DNA from: a bacterium M00.F.Ca.ET.205.01.1.1
GTDB taxonomy: Bacteria; Pseudomonadota; Alphaproteobacteria; Rhizobiales; Rhizobiaceae
Assembly: GCA_004791255.1 (NCBI GenBank)
Contig: SRUQ01000009.1
Location: forward strand, 62,001 to 126,000
Direction of reading: 5' to 3'
Length of the DNA: 64,000 bases
Within the stretch, counting starts at the first letter, position 1, and every line of letters begins with the position of its first letter. Positions 32,364 through 40,876 of this stretch are shown here, piece by piece. The notes beneath the pieces were generated by a model. It made no database searches. It was not told where the DNA came from and saw only the letters and a list, made by a program, of their open reading frames with translations. The position numbers and the translations under genes are program-made.

Positions 32364-33749
32364 TCAGACCTCGTGCAGATAGAGGTGATAATCCAGTTCG
32401 CTGACCGTGCGCGCGACGCGCAGGTACTCGGACTGCTTGATCGCCACGAAGGTGCGGTGCAGGTCTTCGCCCAGTGCCTCTTTCAGGAAGCTCGACGCCC
32501 TGGCCGCCTCGATGGCGGCGCGCCAGTCCACAGGCATGGTCGTGCGCGTGACGGCGGCCTCATAGCCGTTGCCGGTGGTTTCCGGACCAGGATCGAGGCC
32601 CTCGTCCAGGCCTTTTACAATGCCGGCCAGCACCGTTGCGGCCACCAGATAAGGGTTGGCGTCGACGCCGGACGGCCGGTGCTCGATGCGCCGGTTCCTG
32701 GCGTCGCCAGCCGGCACGCGCAGCGCCACCGAGCGATTGTTGACGCCCCAGGTCGGCGCCACCGGTGCGTAGGATTGCGAGACGAAGCGCCGCCAGGAAT
32801 TGGCGTGCGGCGCAAACACCAGCATCGATTCGGCCATGGTCTGGATCAGGCCGCCGAGGCTGCGCAGCAGCGGCAGCGACCAGCTTTCGCCGCCGGCTTC
32901 GGCAAAGACGTTGCGGCCTTCCTTGTCCTGCAGCGAAACATGGAAATGCATGCCCGAACCGGCATATTTCTCGATCGGCTTGGCCATGAAGCAGGCGGTG
33001 ACGCCGTGGCGCCGCGCCTGCGCCCGCACCAGCCGCTTCAGCATGACCAGATCGTCAGCGGCCCGCAGCACATCCTTGCGGTAGTTCAGCGTCAATTCAT
33101 ACTGGCCGGGCGCGTATTCGGAAATCACCGTTTCGGCCGGGATGCCTTGCGCCTTGGCGGCGGCATAGATGTCGGAGAACAGCGGCTCCATGCCGTGCAG
33201 ATGGTCGACGGAATAGACTTCCGTCTTGCCCGAGACACGGCCGTCGAGCACGGCGCGCGCCGGCTGCACCTTGCCGTCGGCATCGCGCTCATTGGCGAGG
33301 AGGAAAAATTCCAGCTCGAAGGCGCCGGCCGGGTGGAGGCCTTTGGCCGCCAGTATGTCGACCTGACGGGCCAGCGCCAGGCGCGGGTCCGACGACATCG
33401 GCTGGCCGTCGAGATGATACATGGCCATCAGGACCTGGCCGCGCGCCGGGCTGGTGCCGTGCAGCGGCACCAGCGTGCCGGGGATCGGCCATGCCCGGAG
33501 GTCACCATCGCCGGTGGCCCAGATCAGCCCGGTCTCGTGCACGTCCTCGCCGGTGATGTCGAGGCCGAGGATCGAGATCGGCATGTGCCTTCCGCCCTCG
33601 AAAATGCTCTTCAGCTCGTGCCGGCGCACGATCTTGCCACGGCCGACGCCATTGGCATCGGTCAGCACGATGTCGAAGGCCTCGATCTCGGGATGGGCGT
33701 CGAGAAAGGCTTGCGCCTCGGTGGGCGACGAGCCCGAAGGTGAAGTCAT
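32364..33749 (-). CDS. Glutamine-synthetase-family enzyme (gamma-glutamylpolyamine synthetase-like)
   Basis: The 461-aa protein has the glutamine synthetase fold: FDIVLTDANGVGRGKIV at the N-terminus, ELEFFLLANERD, metal-site ISEYAPGQYELTLNY, SGMHFHVSLQDKEGRN and the ATP/glutamate site NRSVALRVPAGDARNRRIEHRPSGVDANPYL. It lacks the adenylylation Tyr loop of housekeeping GlnA, as far as can be read, and resembles PuuA/GlnA-type gamma-glutamylation enzymes for putrescine or ethanolamine-like amines. It follows the class-III aminotransferase gene by 61 bp on the same strand. Substrate is inferred from that pairing only. Confidence 0.88.
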   Translation of the reverse strand: MTSPSGSSPTEAQAFLDAHPEIEAFDIVLTDANGVGRGKIVRRHELKSIFEGGRHMPISILGLDITGEDVHETGLIWATGDGDLRAWPIPGTLVPLHGTSPARGQVLMAMYHLDGQPMSSDPRLALARQVDILAAKGLHPAGAFELEFFLLANERDADGKVQPARAVLDGRVSGKTEVYSVDHLHGMEPLFSDIYAAAKAQGIPAETVISEYAPGQYELTLNYRKDVLRAADDLVMLKRLVRAQARRHGVTACFMAKPIEKYAGSGMHFHVSLQDKEGRNVFAEAGGESWSLPLLRSLGGLIQTMAESMLVFAPHANSWRRFVSQSYAPVAPTWGVNNRSVALRVPAGDARNRRIEHRPSGVDANPYLVAATVLAGIVKGLDEGLDPGPETTGNGYEAAVTRTTMPVDWRAAIEAARASSFLKEALGEDLHRTFVAIKQSEYLRVARTVSELDYHLYLHEV

Positions 33750-33810
33750 GAGCGAACTCGAGTTTGATAGGCGCCTGTCTGCCGGGCGGCTTTTCTGCAC
33801 GGGGCTTGTC

Positions 33811-35193
33811 TCATGCCGCAAGCTTTGCCGCAACCGCGCCGAAGGCGGCGATCAGCCGGTTGACCTGCGCGCCCGTCGTCGCCGGCGAGATCAGCATCAT
33901 GTTGTGGAAGGGGGCGATCAGCACACCGCGATTGACCAGCGCGACATGGATGGCGGCTTCCAGTTCCGGCGCATGCGCGCCTTCCGCCTCGGCGCCGTTG
34001 CGCAGCGGGCCGGGGGCACAGATGAACTCGACGCGCGCGCCGACGCGAGAGACATGCCAGGGCAAGCGGTAGCGGTCGATCACCCCGGTCAGCCCGGCAT
34101 CGAGCCGCCGCGCCAGATGATCCATGCGGGCGTAATTCTCCTCGGTCATCACCTCTTCGAGCGCGGCGCGCATTGCCGCGAACTGCAGCGGGTTGGCCGA
34201 CAGGGTCGTGCCCATGCCGGAATAGCCGGGCTCCTTGGTCCTGTTGTAGGCGGCGTAGCGCGAAGCGACATCCTCGCTCATGCCCCACACGCTCGCCGGC
34301 ACGCCGCCGGCGATCGGCTTGCCCAGCACGAAGAAATCCGGGTCGAGCCCGTATTTCCTGGTGTAGCCGCCGGGGCCGGTCGAGATCGTGTGCGTCTCGT
34401 CGATCAGAAGCAGTGTGCCGGCTTCACGCGTCAGCCTGCGCAGCGCGTCATGGAAGCCCGGATCGGCGAGCACCATGCAGGAATTGGTCAGCACCGGCTC
34501 GGCGATGACGCAGGCGACATCCCGGCCCTTCAGTGCCGCCTCGAGTGCCGCGACATCGTTGAACTCGATGACCTTGGCCGCGCGGGTAAGGTCGCGGAAC
34601 TCGCCCGCCAGCCCCGGCCGGTTGACCGGCTTGCCGTCGATCAGCCGCACCATCGTCTCGTCGACCGAGCCATGGTAGCAGCCATTGAAGACCAGGATTT
34701 TCTCGCGGCCCGTGACGGCGCGAGCGACGCGAAGCGCGAAGCGGTTGGCGTCGGTCGCCGTCGTCGCGATCTGCCAGAACGGCAGGCCGAAACGCTGCGT
34801 GAGCAGCGGCCCGATGGCCAGCGCATCTTCCGAAGGCAGCATGTAGGTCAGGCCGCGGCCGGCCTGGCGGCGGATGGCGCGCGCCACCGGCGGCGGCGAA
34901 TGGCCAAACATCGAGCCGGTATCGCCGAGGCAGAAATCGTCCAGCCTGTTGCCGTCGACGTCGGTTATGGTGGCGCCCCTGGCGCTGTCGACCAGGATCG
35001 GAAACGGCGTCGGCCAGTCATTCATCCAGTGCATCGGCACGCCGCCGAAGAAGCCGGGCAGGCCGTTGCCGACCTTGGCCTGCGATTTCGGCCGCGCCTT
35101 GCGGAACGCCGCGCCCTCGCTCTCGCGCAACTCTGCGATGCGGTCGCAGCCGATGCCGCCGATAAAAGCCCCTGAATGGTCGGTTGAATGCAT
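33811..35193 (-). CDS. Class-III PLP-dependent aminotransferase
   Basis: The 460-aa protein has the class-III motifs: cofactor-binding Asp region LLLIDETHTISTGPGGYTRKYGLDPDFFVLGKPIAGG with the Schiff-base Lys in LGKPIAGG, N-terminal GATITDVDGNRLDDFCLGDTGSMFGH, and KILVFNGCYHGSVDETMV. It is closest in style to glutamate-1-semialdehyde aminomutase-like transaminases. It would transfer an amino group from an amine or beta/omega-amino acid to a keto acid. Its gene precedes the glutamine-synthetase-like gene, suggesting an amine-using pathway. Confidence 0.9.
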   Translation of the reverse strand: MHSTDHSGAFIGGIGCDRIAELRESEGAAFRKARPKSQAKVGNGLPGFFGGVPMHWMNDWPTPFPILVDSARGATITDVDGNRLDDFCLGDTGSMFGHSPPPVARAIRRQAGRGLTYMLPSEDALAIGPLLTQRFGLPFWQIATTATDANRFALRVARAVTGREKILVFNGCYHGSVDETMVRLIDGKPVNRPGLAGEFRDLTRAAKVIEFNDVAALEAALKGRDVACVIAEPVLTNSCMVLADPGFHDALRRLTREAGTLLLIDETHTISTGPGGYTRKYGLDPDFFVLGKPIAGGVPASVWGMSEDVASRYAAYNRTKEPGYSGMGTTLSANPLQFAAMRAALEEVMTEENYARMDHLARRLDAGLTGVIDRYRLPWHVSRVGARVEFICAPGPLRNGAEAEGAHAPELEAAIHVALVNRGVLIAPFHNMMLISPATTGAQVNRLIAAFGAVAAKLAA

Positions 35194-35350
35194 GGTTACC
35201 CCTCTCGCCCGGCACTGTAGACAATCGCGGTCTCAACCCGCAATTGGCCGCCCTGTCGCCCTGCATTGGCTCAGCGCCATCAGGCTGGTGCTTGACCTCG
35301 AGGCAAGATCTGGCGCCAATACGGGCGGGCTTGTGGTTTTGGGGGAGAAA

Positions 35351-35803
35351 ATGCGGGCGATCATCTGCACTGCGACGTTGCTTGTGTCGGCTGGCGCGGC
35401 CTTTGCGAGCGGCGGCATCTGGTGCACCGCCGAAGACAAGGCGGCAATATTCCAGGTCGAAGCCGGGGTCACCAGGGGCATGGGCGGGCCGACCTTCAAT
35501 TTTCGTGGCGATCTCGAAATTCCGGGCAGGCCTGCCGGAGACAGCCTGCGCAAGACCGTGTTCGAGGATTCGAACCTGACGCAGTACTGGCTTGACGACA
35601 AGGAACTGCGGCTGAACATCTATCGCGAGCACGAGGTCGCGGAAAAATTGAACTCGGTCGAACTGACAATTCTGACCAAGACCAGTGACGAAGGCGTCTA
35701 TGATGGCCGCTACACGCTCGCCATCTACGATGCTGCAGCCGATACGGACCAGGACGGCAAGCCGGTTGAAGTCACCGGCAAGGTCTCGTGCGGCGCCGAA
35801 TAG
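35351..35803 (+). CDS. Small exported protein of unknown function
   Basis: The 150-aa product starts with a signal peptide (MRAIICTATLLVSAGAAFAS), then SGGIWCTAEDKAAIFQVEAGVTRGMGGPTFNFRGDLEI and a C-terminal VEVTGKVSCGAE. Two Cys (in IWCTAED and VSCGAE) could form a disulfide tying both ends of a beta-rich domain. A strong GGGGGAG ribosome site precedes the ATG at 35351. I do not recognise the family. It is convergent with the following MarR gene. Confidence 0.8.
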   Translation: MRAIICTATLLVSAGAAFASGGIWCTAEDKAAIFQVEAGVTRGMGGPTFNFRGDLEIPGRPAGDSLRKTVFEDSNLTQYWLDDKELRLNIYREHEVAEKLNSVELTILTKTSDEGVYDGRYTLAIYDAAADTDQDGKPVEVTGKVSCGAE

Positions 35804-35819
35804 GCCCGTTTCCGGAAGG

Positions 35820-36251
35820 TCAGCCCGCCTGCATTGACGCGATGGCGCGCCGCATCAGGCCGAGAAACAGCATTCGCTCATCTTCGCTGAGATCGGCCAG
35901 CGCCGCCTCGTTCTGTGCGCGCGCCGCCTGTGTCGCCGGTTCACGCAGGCCAACGGCCTTCGCGGTGAGATGGATTGATTGCGAACGCCCGTCTTCGGGG
36001 TGAGATCTTCGCTCGATCAGCCCGTCACGTTCCATCCGGATCAGCGTATTGGCCATCGTCGCCTGTTCGACGCTGAGCCGCTGCACGAGTTCGCGTTGTG
36101 TCAGCCCGTCTTCCTCCCACAGCGCCAGCAGCGTCATGAACTGCGCGGGCGCCAGCCCCAGCGGTCGGATGCGCTGCTGCAGCCCGTTGGCGAACAGCCG
36201 CGCCATATGATTGGCCAGGAATCCGGCCGATCGTTCCTTCTCGAATGTCAT
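35820..36251 (-). CDS. MarR-family transcriptional regulator
   Basis: The 143-aa protein has the MarR winged helix: LAPAQFMTLLALWEEDGLTQRELVQRLSVEQATMANTLIRMERDGLIERRSHPEDGRSQSIHLTAKAVGL (about residues 33-105). The start MTFEKERSAGFLANHMARLFA is typical. It is divergent from a small membrane protein and two matching palindromes lie between them, so it likely represses that gene and itself. Confidence 0.92.
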   Translation of the reverse strand: MTFEKERSAGFLANHMARLFANGLQQRIRPLGLAPAQFMTLLALWEEDGLTQRELVQRLSVEQATMANTLIRMERDGLIERRSHPEDGRSQSIHLTAKAVGLREPATQAARAQNEAALADLSEDERMLFLGLMRRAIASMQAG

Positions 36252-36270
36252 GCCTTCAGATACTAGTTGA

Positions 36271-36304
36271 ATAGCATGCTATGCAATGATATATAGCTTG
36301 CTAT
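36271..36304. promoter_or_regulatory. Twin MarR-type operators
   Basis: ATAGCATGCTAT (36271-36282) is a perfect palindrome and ATAGCTTGCTAT (36293-36304) differs by one base, with centres 22 bp (two helical turns) apart. The sites fill the 63-bp gap between the MarR gene and the membrane protein gene. The second overlaps the first in-frame ATG at 36303, arguing for a start further downstream. Confidence 0.65.
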
Positions 36305-36314
36305 GGAGATGAAA

Positions 36315-36770
36315 ATGAAACTCTGGATTCATGCAGCGGCGGGCGCCATAGCGCTCATCACGGTTTCGGCCTTCTGGCTGTCAACGGCCACCGTTGAGGT
36401 GCTCGGGGACGCAGCCGCGATCACAATGGTCAAGGCGTGTGTTCTCGCCGGTATGGCCGTGCTCATTCCAGCGATGATCGTCGCCGGCGCATCCGGCTTG
36501 TCGCTCGGCAGGGGCTGGAAGAGCCCGGCCGTCGCCGCCAAGAAGCGGCGCATGCGCATCATTGCCGCGAACGGCCTGCTTGTCCTGATGCCTTCGGCAT
36601 TCCTGCTCAACAGTTTCGCCGATGCAGGTCGCTTCGACACCCTGTTCACGATCGTCCAGGCGATCGAACTGATAGCCGGCGCCGTCAACATTACGCTGCT
36701 GTCGCTCAACATGCGTGATGGCCTGTCGCTGCGGCGGAAACCTCTTCGGCCGGCCGCGCAGGCAGGATGA
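36315..36770 (+). CDS. Small membrane protein, four predicted helices
   Basis: The product is about 151 aa with hydrophobic segments near residues 5-24 (AAAGAIALITVSAFWLSTA), 40-60, 80-98 (IIAANGLLVLMPSAFLL) and 110-135. No family is recognised with certainty. I chose the third ATG at 36315 because GGAG lies six bases upstream; ATGs at 36303 and 36309 lie inside or too near the operator and ribosome site. Control by the divergent MarR protein is likely. Confidence 0.75.
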   Translation: MKLWIHAAAGAIALITVSAFWLSTATVEVLGDAAAITMVKACVLAGMAVLIPAMIVAGASGLSLGRGWKSPAVAAKKRRMRIIAANGLLVLMPSAFLLNSFADAGRFDTLFTIVQAIELIAGAVNITLLSLNMRDGLSLRRKPLRPAAQAG

Positions 36771-36772
36771 GT

Positions 36773-37747
36773 TCACGCGGTGATGTCGATGACGCCGCAA
36801 TCGCCGGTGGCGGCCCCAAAGGCGATGCGGCGCTCCTCCTTGTCCCACATCATCGATGTGATGGCGCCCTTGCCCTGCCGGCGCAGCAGCACTTCCTTGG
36901 CGTCGGCGAAGCGCGCGGCCATCACCATGCCGTCCTCATAGCCGATCGCCACCACATCCTGGCTCGGATGGCAGGCGACGCAGGTCACCATCGAATTGCC
37001 GCGCGTGCCGAGTTCCAGCGGCGCCTTGCCCATCGGCCCGTCCTTGGCCGAAAACGGCCAGACGATCGCGGCCGGCGCGCCGGAGCTTGCCAGCCATTTT
37101 CCCTTCGCGCTCCACGACAGGCTTTTGACCTTGCCGGGGTAGCCGCTCATGCGCATGTGCTTGCCGTCGACGAGCTTCCAGCCATGCAGGGCGTTCTCCT
37201 GCATGGTGGTGACCAGGAAGGCGCCGTCCGGCGAGAAGGCGATGCCGGTATGGGCGCCGGCCCATTCGAGCTCCACCGGCTTGCCCTCGGCGGCCGGGAA
37301 ATGCAGCGTCGCGCCATTGTAGCGGGCGACGCCGAAACGCATGCCCTTGGGCGAGAAGGCCAGCCCCTCGACCGAGCGCGGATGTGAGAATTCTCTGATC
37401 TTGCCGTCGGCGAAGCGCACGAAAGCGGTCTTGCCGGTGGCATAGGCGATCGCGCCCTGCGGTCCGGCGGCCACGCTGGTGATCCATTTCTTTCCGGTGC
37501 TTGCCAGTTCGGTGACCTCTCCGCCGGCCTTGACGGAAAACACCTTGCCGTCCTCGCCGCCGGTGATCAGCCGGTCGTTGGCCGCATCATGGAAGGCGGC
37601 AAGCAACCCGTCATTGGCCTGCACCGTCTTGTGGCCATTGTCGAGCCGATGCACCGCGCCGTCGGCCAGCGCGAAATGCGGCACGTCGCCGAGAAAGACG
37701 GCGGCAACGCAATGGCCTTCGAGATCAAGCGGAGCGACTGTGGGCAT
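36773..37747 (-). CDS. WD40-repeat beta-propeller protein
   Basis: The 324-aa protein consists of repeated ~40-residue blades: RLITGGEDGKVFSV, HPRSVEGLAFSPKGMRFGVARYNG, GIAFSPDGAFLVTTMQENALHGW, VKSLSWSAKGKWLASSGAPAAIVW, VAIGYEDGMVMAARFADAKEV. No signal peptide is seen, so it should be cytoplasmic. It lies downstream of a CobW-type GTPase on the same strand with a RIME-like repeat between them. I remember this WD40/CobW pairing in other Rhizobiales, and a metal-homeostasis scaffold role is possible but unproven. Confidence 0.85.
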   Translation of the reverse strand: MPTVAPLDLEGHCVAAVFLGDVPHFALADGAVHRLDNGHKTVQANDGLLAAFHDAANDRLITGGEDGKVFSVKAGGEVTELASTGKKWITSVAAGPQGAIAYATGKTAFVRFADGKIREFSHPRSVEGLAFSPKGMRFGVARYNGATLHFPAAEGKPVELEWAGAHTGIAFSPDGAFLVTTMQENALHGWKLVDGKHMRMSGYPGKVKSLSWSAKGKWLASSGAPAAIVWPFSAKDGPMGKAPLELGTRGNSMVTCVACHPSQDVVAIGYEDGMVMAARFADAKEVLLRRQGKGAITSMMWDKEERRIAFGAATGDCGVIDITA

Positions 37748-37820
37748 GCGAGATCATTCCATTCGAGATTTCTGATTGCCCACCGTGCGGGCACCGCGGG
37801 TGCGTCCAGGTGCGGCTTAT

Positions 37821-37966
37821 CCTTCTCCCCTTGTGGGAGAAGGTGGATCGGCGCGCAGCGCCGAGACGGTTGAGGGGTGTTGGACGGATCGCCGTCCTTG
37901 CCAAGCTGAGGCACCCCTCATCCGACCTCGCTTCGCGAGGCCACCTTCTCCCACAAGGGGAGAAGG
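37821..37966. repeat. RIME-like palindromic element with perfect 26-bp ends
   Basis: The outer arms at 37821-37846 and 37941-37966 (CCTTCTCCCCTTGTGGGAGA...) are perfect inverted repeats of each other. Inside are further hairpins (TCGGCG/CGCCGA and CTCGC/GCGAG). It matches rhizobial intergenic mosaic elements (RIME) in size and arrangement by recollection. It sits between the CobW-type and WD40 genes. Confidence 0.88.
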
Positions 37967-38003
37967 GAAGAAGGGGCAGCGCTAGCGCCATAAAGTCCGG
38001 AAA

Positions 38004-39077
38004 TCAAGCCGCCTGGCAGGCCTCGAAGCTCTTCTTCAGCCGCTCGGCGTCAAGCTCACGGCCGATGAAGACCAGCCGGCTCTCGTGCTTTTCGCCGTCC
38101 TTCCAGGCGCGCTGGTGGTCGCCCTCGATGATCATGTGCACGCCCTGGATGACATAGCGTTCGTCGTCGCCCTTGAGCGCGATGATGCCTTTCAGCCGAA
38201 GGATGTTGGGGCCTTCCATCTGGGTGATCTTCTCGATCCAGGGGAAGAATTTCTTCGGGTCCATCTCGCCGCCGCGCAGCGAGACGGACTGCACCGTCAC
38301 GTCGTGGATGTCGGACGGATGGGCGTGGTCCTGATGATGGTCGTGCCCGTCATGATCGTGGTGGTGGTGGTCGTGATCGCAATCCGGGCCGCATTCATGA
38401 TCGTGATCATGGTCATGATCATGCGCCTCGAGGAAATGCGGGTCGTTCTCCAGCGCCCTGGACAGGTCGAAGGCGCCGCGATCGAGAACCTCCGACAGCG
38501 CCACGCCGGCCCGGGTGGTGCGGTGGATCCTGGCTGCCGGATTGATGGCGCGGATCGTCGCCTCGACCTTGGCGAGTTCTTCCGGGGTGACGAGGTCGGT
38601 CTTGTTGAGCACGACGACGTCGGCGAAGGCGATCTGGTCCTCGGCTTCCTTGGAATCCTTCAGCCGCAACGGCAGATGCTTGGCGTCGACCAGTGCCACG
38701 ACGGCATCGAGCTTGGTCTTGGAGCGTACGTCGTCATCCATGAAGAAGGTCTGCGCCACCGGCACCGGATCGGCGAGGCCTGTCGTCTCGACGACGATGG
38801 CGTCGAAGCGGCCGGGCCGGCGCATCAGGCCTTCGACGACGCGGATCAGGTCGCCGCGCACCGTGCAGCAGACGCAGCCATTGTTCATCTCGTAGATTTC
38901 CTCGTCGGATTCCACGATCAGATCGTTGTCGATGCCGATCTCGCCGAACTCGTTGACGATGACGGCGTACCGCCTGCCATGATTTTCCGACAGGATGCGG
39001 TTGAGCAGCGTCGTCTTGCCGGCGCCGAGATAGCCGGTGAGGACGGTTACGGGGATCTGCGTCTGCGCTTCGCTCAT
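38004..39077 (-). CDS. CobW/COG0523-family metallochaperone GTPase, His-rich
   Basis: The 357-aa protein has the P-loop TGYLGAGKTTLLNRIL (about residues 12-27), the metal motif GCVCCTVRGDL (CxCC), LNKTDLV, and VVVETTGLADP. A ~35-residue His/Asp-rich loop around residue 240 (HDHDHDHECGPDCDHDHHHH) is a likely zinc, nickel or cobalt reservoir. The C-terminal CobW domain has LRLKGIIALKGDDERYVIQGVHM. It probably delivers a metal, most likely zinc, to a client enzyme. The start at 39077 (MSEAQTQIPVTVLTG) is better than an upstream ATG at 39179. A WD40 gene follows downstream. Confidence 0.93.
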   Translation of the reverse strand: MSEAQTQIPVTVLTGYLGAGKTTLLNRILSENHGRRYAVIVNEFGEIGIDNDLIVESDEEIYEMNNGCVCCTVRGDLIRVVEGLMRRPGRFDAIVVETTGLADPVPVAQTFFMDDDVRSKTKLDAVVALVDAKHLPLRLKDSKEAEDQIAFADVVVLNKTDLVTPEELAKVEATIRAINPAARIHRTTRAGVALSEVLDRGAFDLSRALENDPHFLEAHDHDHDHDHECGPDCDHDHHHHDHDGHDHHQDHAHPSDIHDVTVQSVSLRGGEMDPKKFFPWIEKITQMEGPNILRLKGIIALKGDDERYVIQGVHMIIEGDHQRAWKDGEKHESRLVFIGRELDAERLKKSFEACQAA

Positions 39078-39469
39078 GGCTTGCCTCGAAGTCTTGGGCC
39101 GGGAGAGGCCTCGGAAAGGATTGTCGGCTCCATATAGTGTGTGCGCCGGGCTTTTGCACGAGGCAAACCGATAGGCCAAAGTTCTCGGCTCGGCCTCTGC
39201 GACATCGGCATGTCAGGGAAGCTGAGAGGCAGCCTTTGGGGCGAGCAGACCGCGTTTCATGCCGCACATGCCTCGCCCTCGCGGCGATTCCTGTGTGGCG
39301 AAAAGTCGTTTGTCATCTAACTGAAATAATCATCTGGCATTAGCCACGGCGGGCACCGCAATGCTTGCCGGCAAAGCTGTTTCACAAGCCGGAATCTTTT
39401 GATCGTCGATTGCCAACCGGCCGGCTGTGTCTATGCTGTCGCGACCGGTATGGCCGAAGAGGGATGACC
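39078..39469. other. 392-bp intergenic region, divergent promoters
   Basis: The gap separates the CobW-type gene (minus) from a MarR-type gene (plus). No gene of convincing composition is seen. It contains a weak PHO-box-like stretch at 39310-39327 and several GGC-rich inverted repeats; no clear Zur palindrome is visible upstream of the CobW gene. Confidence 0.4.
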
Positions 39470-39940
39470 ATGGCCAAGGCGGACAAGACTGCGACAATGA
39501 GCCGGCTGCATTCGGCGGCACGCCTGGCAAGAACGGCGCTCGCGGCACGGCTGCTGGCACACGGTTTCTACGCGGGCCAGGATCAGATCATGCTGGCGCT
39601 CGACCGTGAGGATGGCCAGACGCCGGGCAATCTGGCCGGGCGCCTCGGCGTGCGCCCGCCCACCATCACCAAGACAATCAACCGGCTGCAAGCCCAGGGT
39701 TTCCTGGAAAAGCGCGCCTCCGAGGCCGATGCCCGCCAGGCGCACATCTTCCTCACCGACAGCGGCCGCGAAACCATCCGCGCCATCGAGAAATCGGTCA
39801 AGAAGACAGAAAAGCAGGCGCTGAAGGGCCTCGACAAGAAGGACCAGAAGGCGCTGTTCAAGCTGCTCGCCCGCATCGAGGCCAACCTCTCCAACGAGGA
39901 ACTGGTCCTGATTGACGACGACGCCGAATCCGACGACTGA
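39470..39940 (+). CDS. MarR-family transcriptional regulator
   Basis: The product is about 156 aa with a MarR core: LARTALAARLLAHGFYAGQDQIMLALDREDGQTPGNLAGRLGVRPPTITKTINRLQAQGFLEKRASEADARQAHIFLTDSG. The C-terminus is acidic (LVLIDDDAESDD). I chose the ATG at 39470, eight bases after GAGG; an ATG two codons upstream is in frame. No operator or target gene is obvious, as the next gene is convergent. Confidence 0.88.
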   Translation: MAKADKTATMSRLHSAARLARTALAARLLAHGFYAGQDQIMLALDREDGQTPGNLAGRLGVRPPTITKTINRLQAQGFLEKRASEADARQAHIFLTDSGRETIRAIEKSVKKTEKQALKGLDKKDQKALFKLLARIEANLSNEELVLIDDDAESDD

Positions 39941-39949
39941 TCGAGGCGT

Positions 39950-40825
39950 TCAGGCTGCCGCCGCCGCGGCAGGTCCACGAACCAGCGCGGACCAGCGCCC
40001 CGGCGTCATGCCCAGTGCCTTCTTGAACTGTCTGTTGAAATGGCTCTGGTCGCTGAAGCCGGCCTCGATGGCGATCTGCGCCAACGGTTCGCCGGCGGCG
40101 ATCATCCGCCGCGCGCGCTGAAGCCGGCGCATCAAAAGGAAACGATGCGGGCTTGTGGAGAAGGCGGCGCGGAAATGCCGTGACAGGGCATAGCGGTCGA
40201 GCCCGGTGACCGCCTCCAGCTCCTCGGAGCGCACCGGGCGGTGCAGATTTTCCGTGAGATAGTCGCGCGTCAGCGTCGCCGCCCGCCGCGCCGTCCTGCC
40301 GATCGGCTTCGACGGTTGGCCGGCATGCCGGCTCAGGCTTTGCATCAATAGCGTCAGGAAATTGTCGACGAACAGCTCGTCGAGCTCCCGCTCCAGCGGC
40401 CCCAGGGCCGAAAGCAGCGTTTTGCAGAAGGCGCTATCGGTGACCACGCCATCCCTGACGAAGGGCAATGACGCGCCGCCAAGGCAGTCGAGCATCAGCG
40501 ACGGTTCCAGATAAAGCATTCGGTAGCGCAGCCCGTCCTCGGTGCCGGCGCCGCCGTCGTGCAGTTCGTCGGGATGCAGCACGATGATCTGGCCGGGCAG
40601 GCTGTGCTGCGTCGCGCCGCGATAGCGAAACGTCTGCACGCCATGCAGCGTCACTCCGATCGCGTAGGTGTCGTGCCGGTGCATGTCGAAGGCGCTGCCG
40701 TGGAAACGCGCTTCGATGCGCTCCATGCCGGCCGGGTCGGGAGCGGAAATGATGCAGTTTTGCGCCGCATCAGCGCACAAACGTCCAAGACCCTCGAAGG
40801 CCTGGCGGTCTAATTCGAAAGACAT
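39950..40825 (-). CDS. AraC-family transcriptional regulator
   Basis: The 291-aa protein has an N-terminal cupin-like effector domain (DMHRHDTYAIGVTLHGVQTFRYRG, LPGQIIVLHPDELHDGGAG) and a C-terminal pair of AraC helix-turn-helices (RPVRSEELEAVTGLDRYALSRHFRAAFSTSPHRFLLMRRLQRARRMIAAGEPLAQIAIEAGFSDQSHFNRQFKKALGMTPGRW). This is the AraC_binding-HTH_18 type. It is divergent from a DUF2000 gene 51 bp away, its likely target. The frame remains open to 41287 upstream, but ATG 40825 is the conserved-style start. Confidence 0.9.
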   Translation of the reverse strand: MSFELDRQAFEGLGRLCADAAQNCIISAPDPAGMERIEARFHGSAFDMHRHDTYAIGVTLHGVQTFRYRGATQHSLPGQIIVLHPDELHDGGAGTEDGLRYRMLYLEPSLMLDCLGGASLPFVRDGVVTDSAFCKTLLSALGPLERELDELFVDNFLTLLMQSLSRHAGQPSKPIGRTARRAATLTRDYLTENLHRPVRSEELEAVTGLDRYALSRHFRAAFSTSPHRFLLMRRLQRARRMIAAGEPLAQIAIEAGFSDQSHFNRQFKKALGMTPGRWSALVRGPAAAAAA

Positions 40826-40876
40826 CGTCTCCTTCCGCCTCGAAATCGGGGCGCAGCCCCGGATGGTCAATCTCTC

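Noticed and set aside
39310..39327. PHO-box-like TTGTCAT-N4-CTGAAAT
   Set aside because: Three mismatches to the CTGTCAT direct repeat and no phosphate-related gene next to it.
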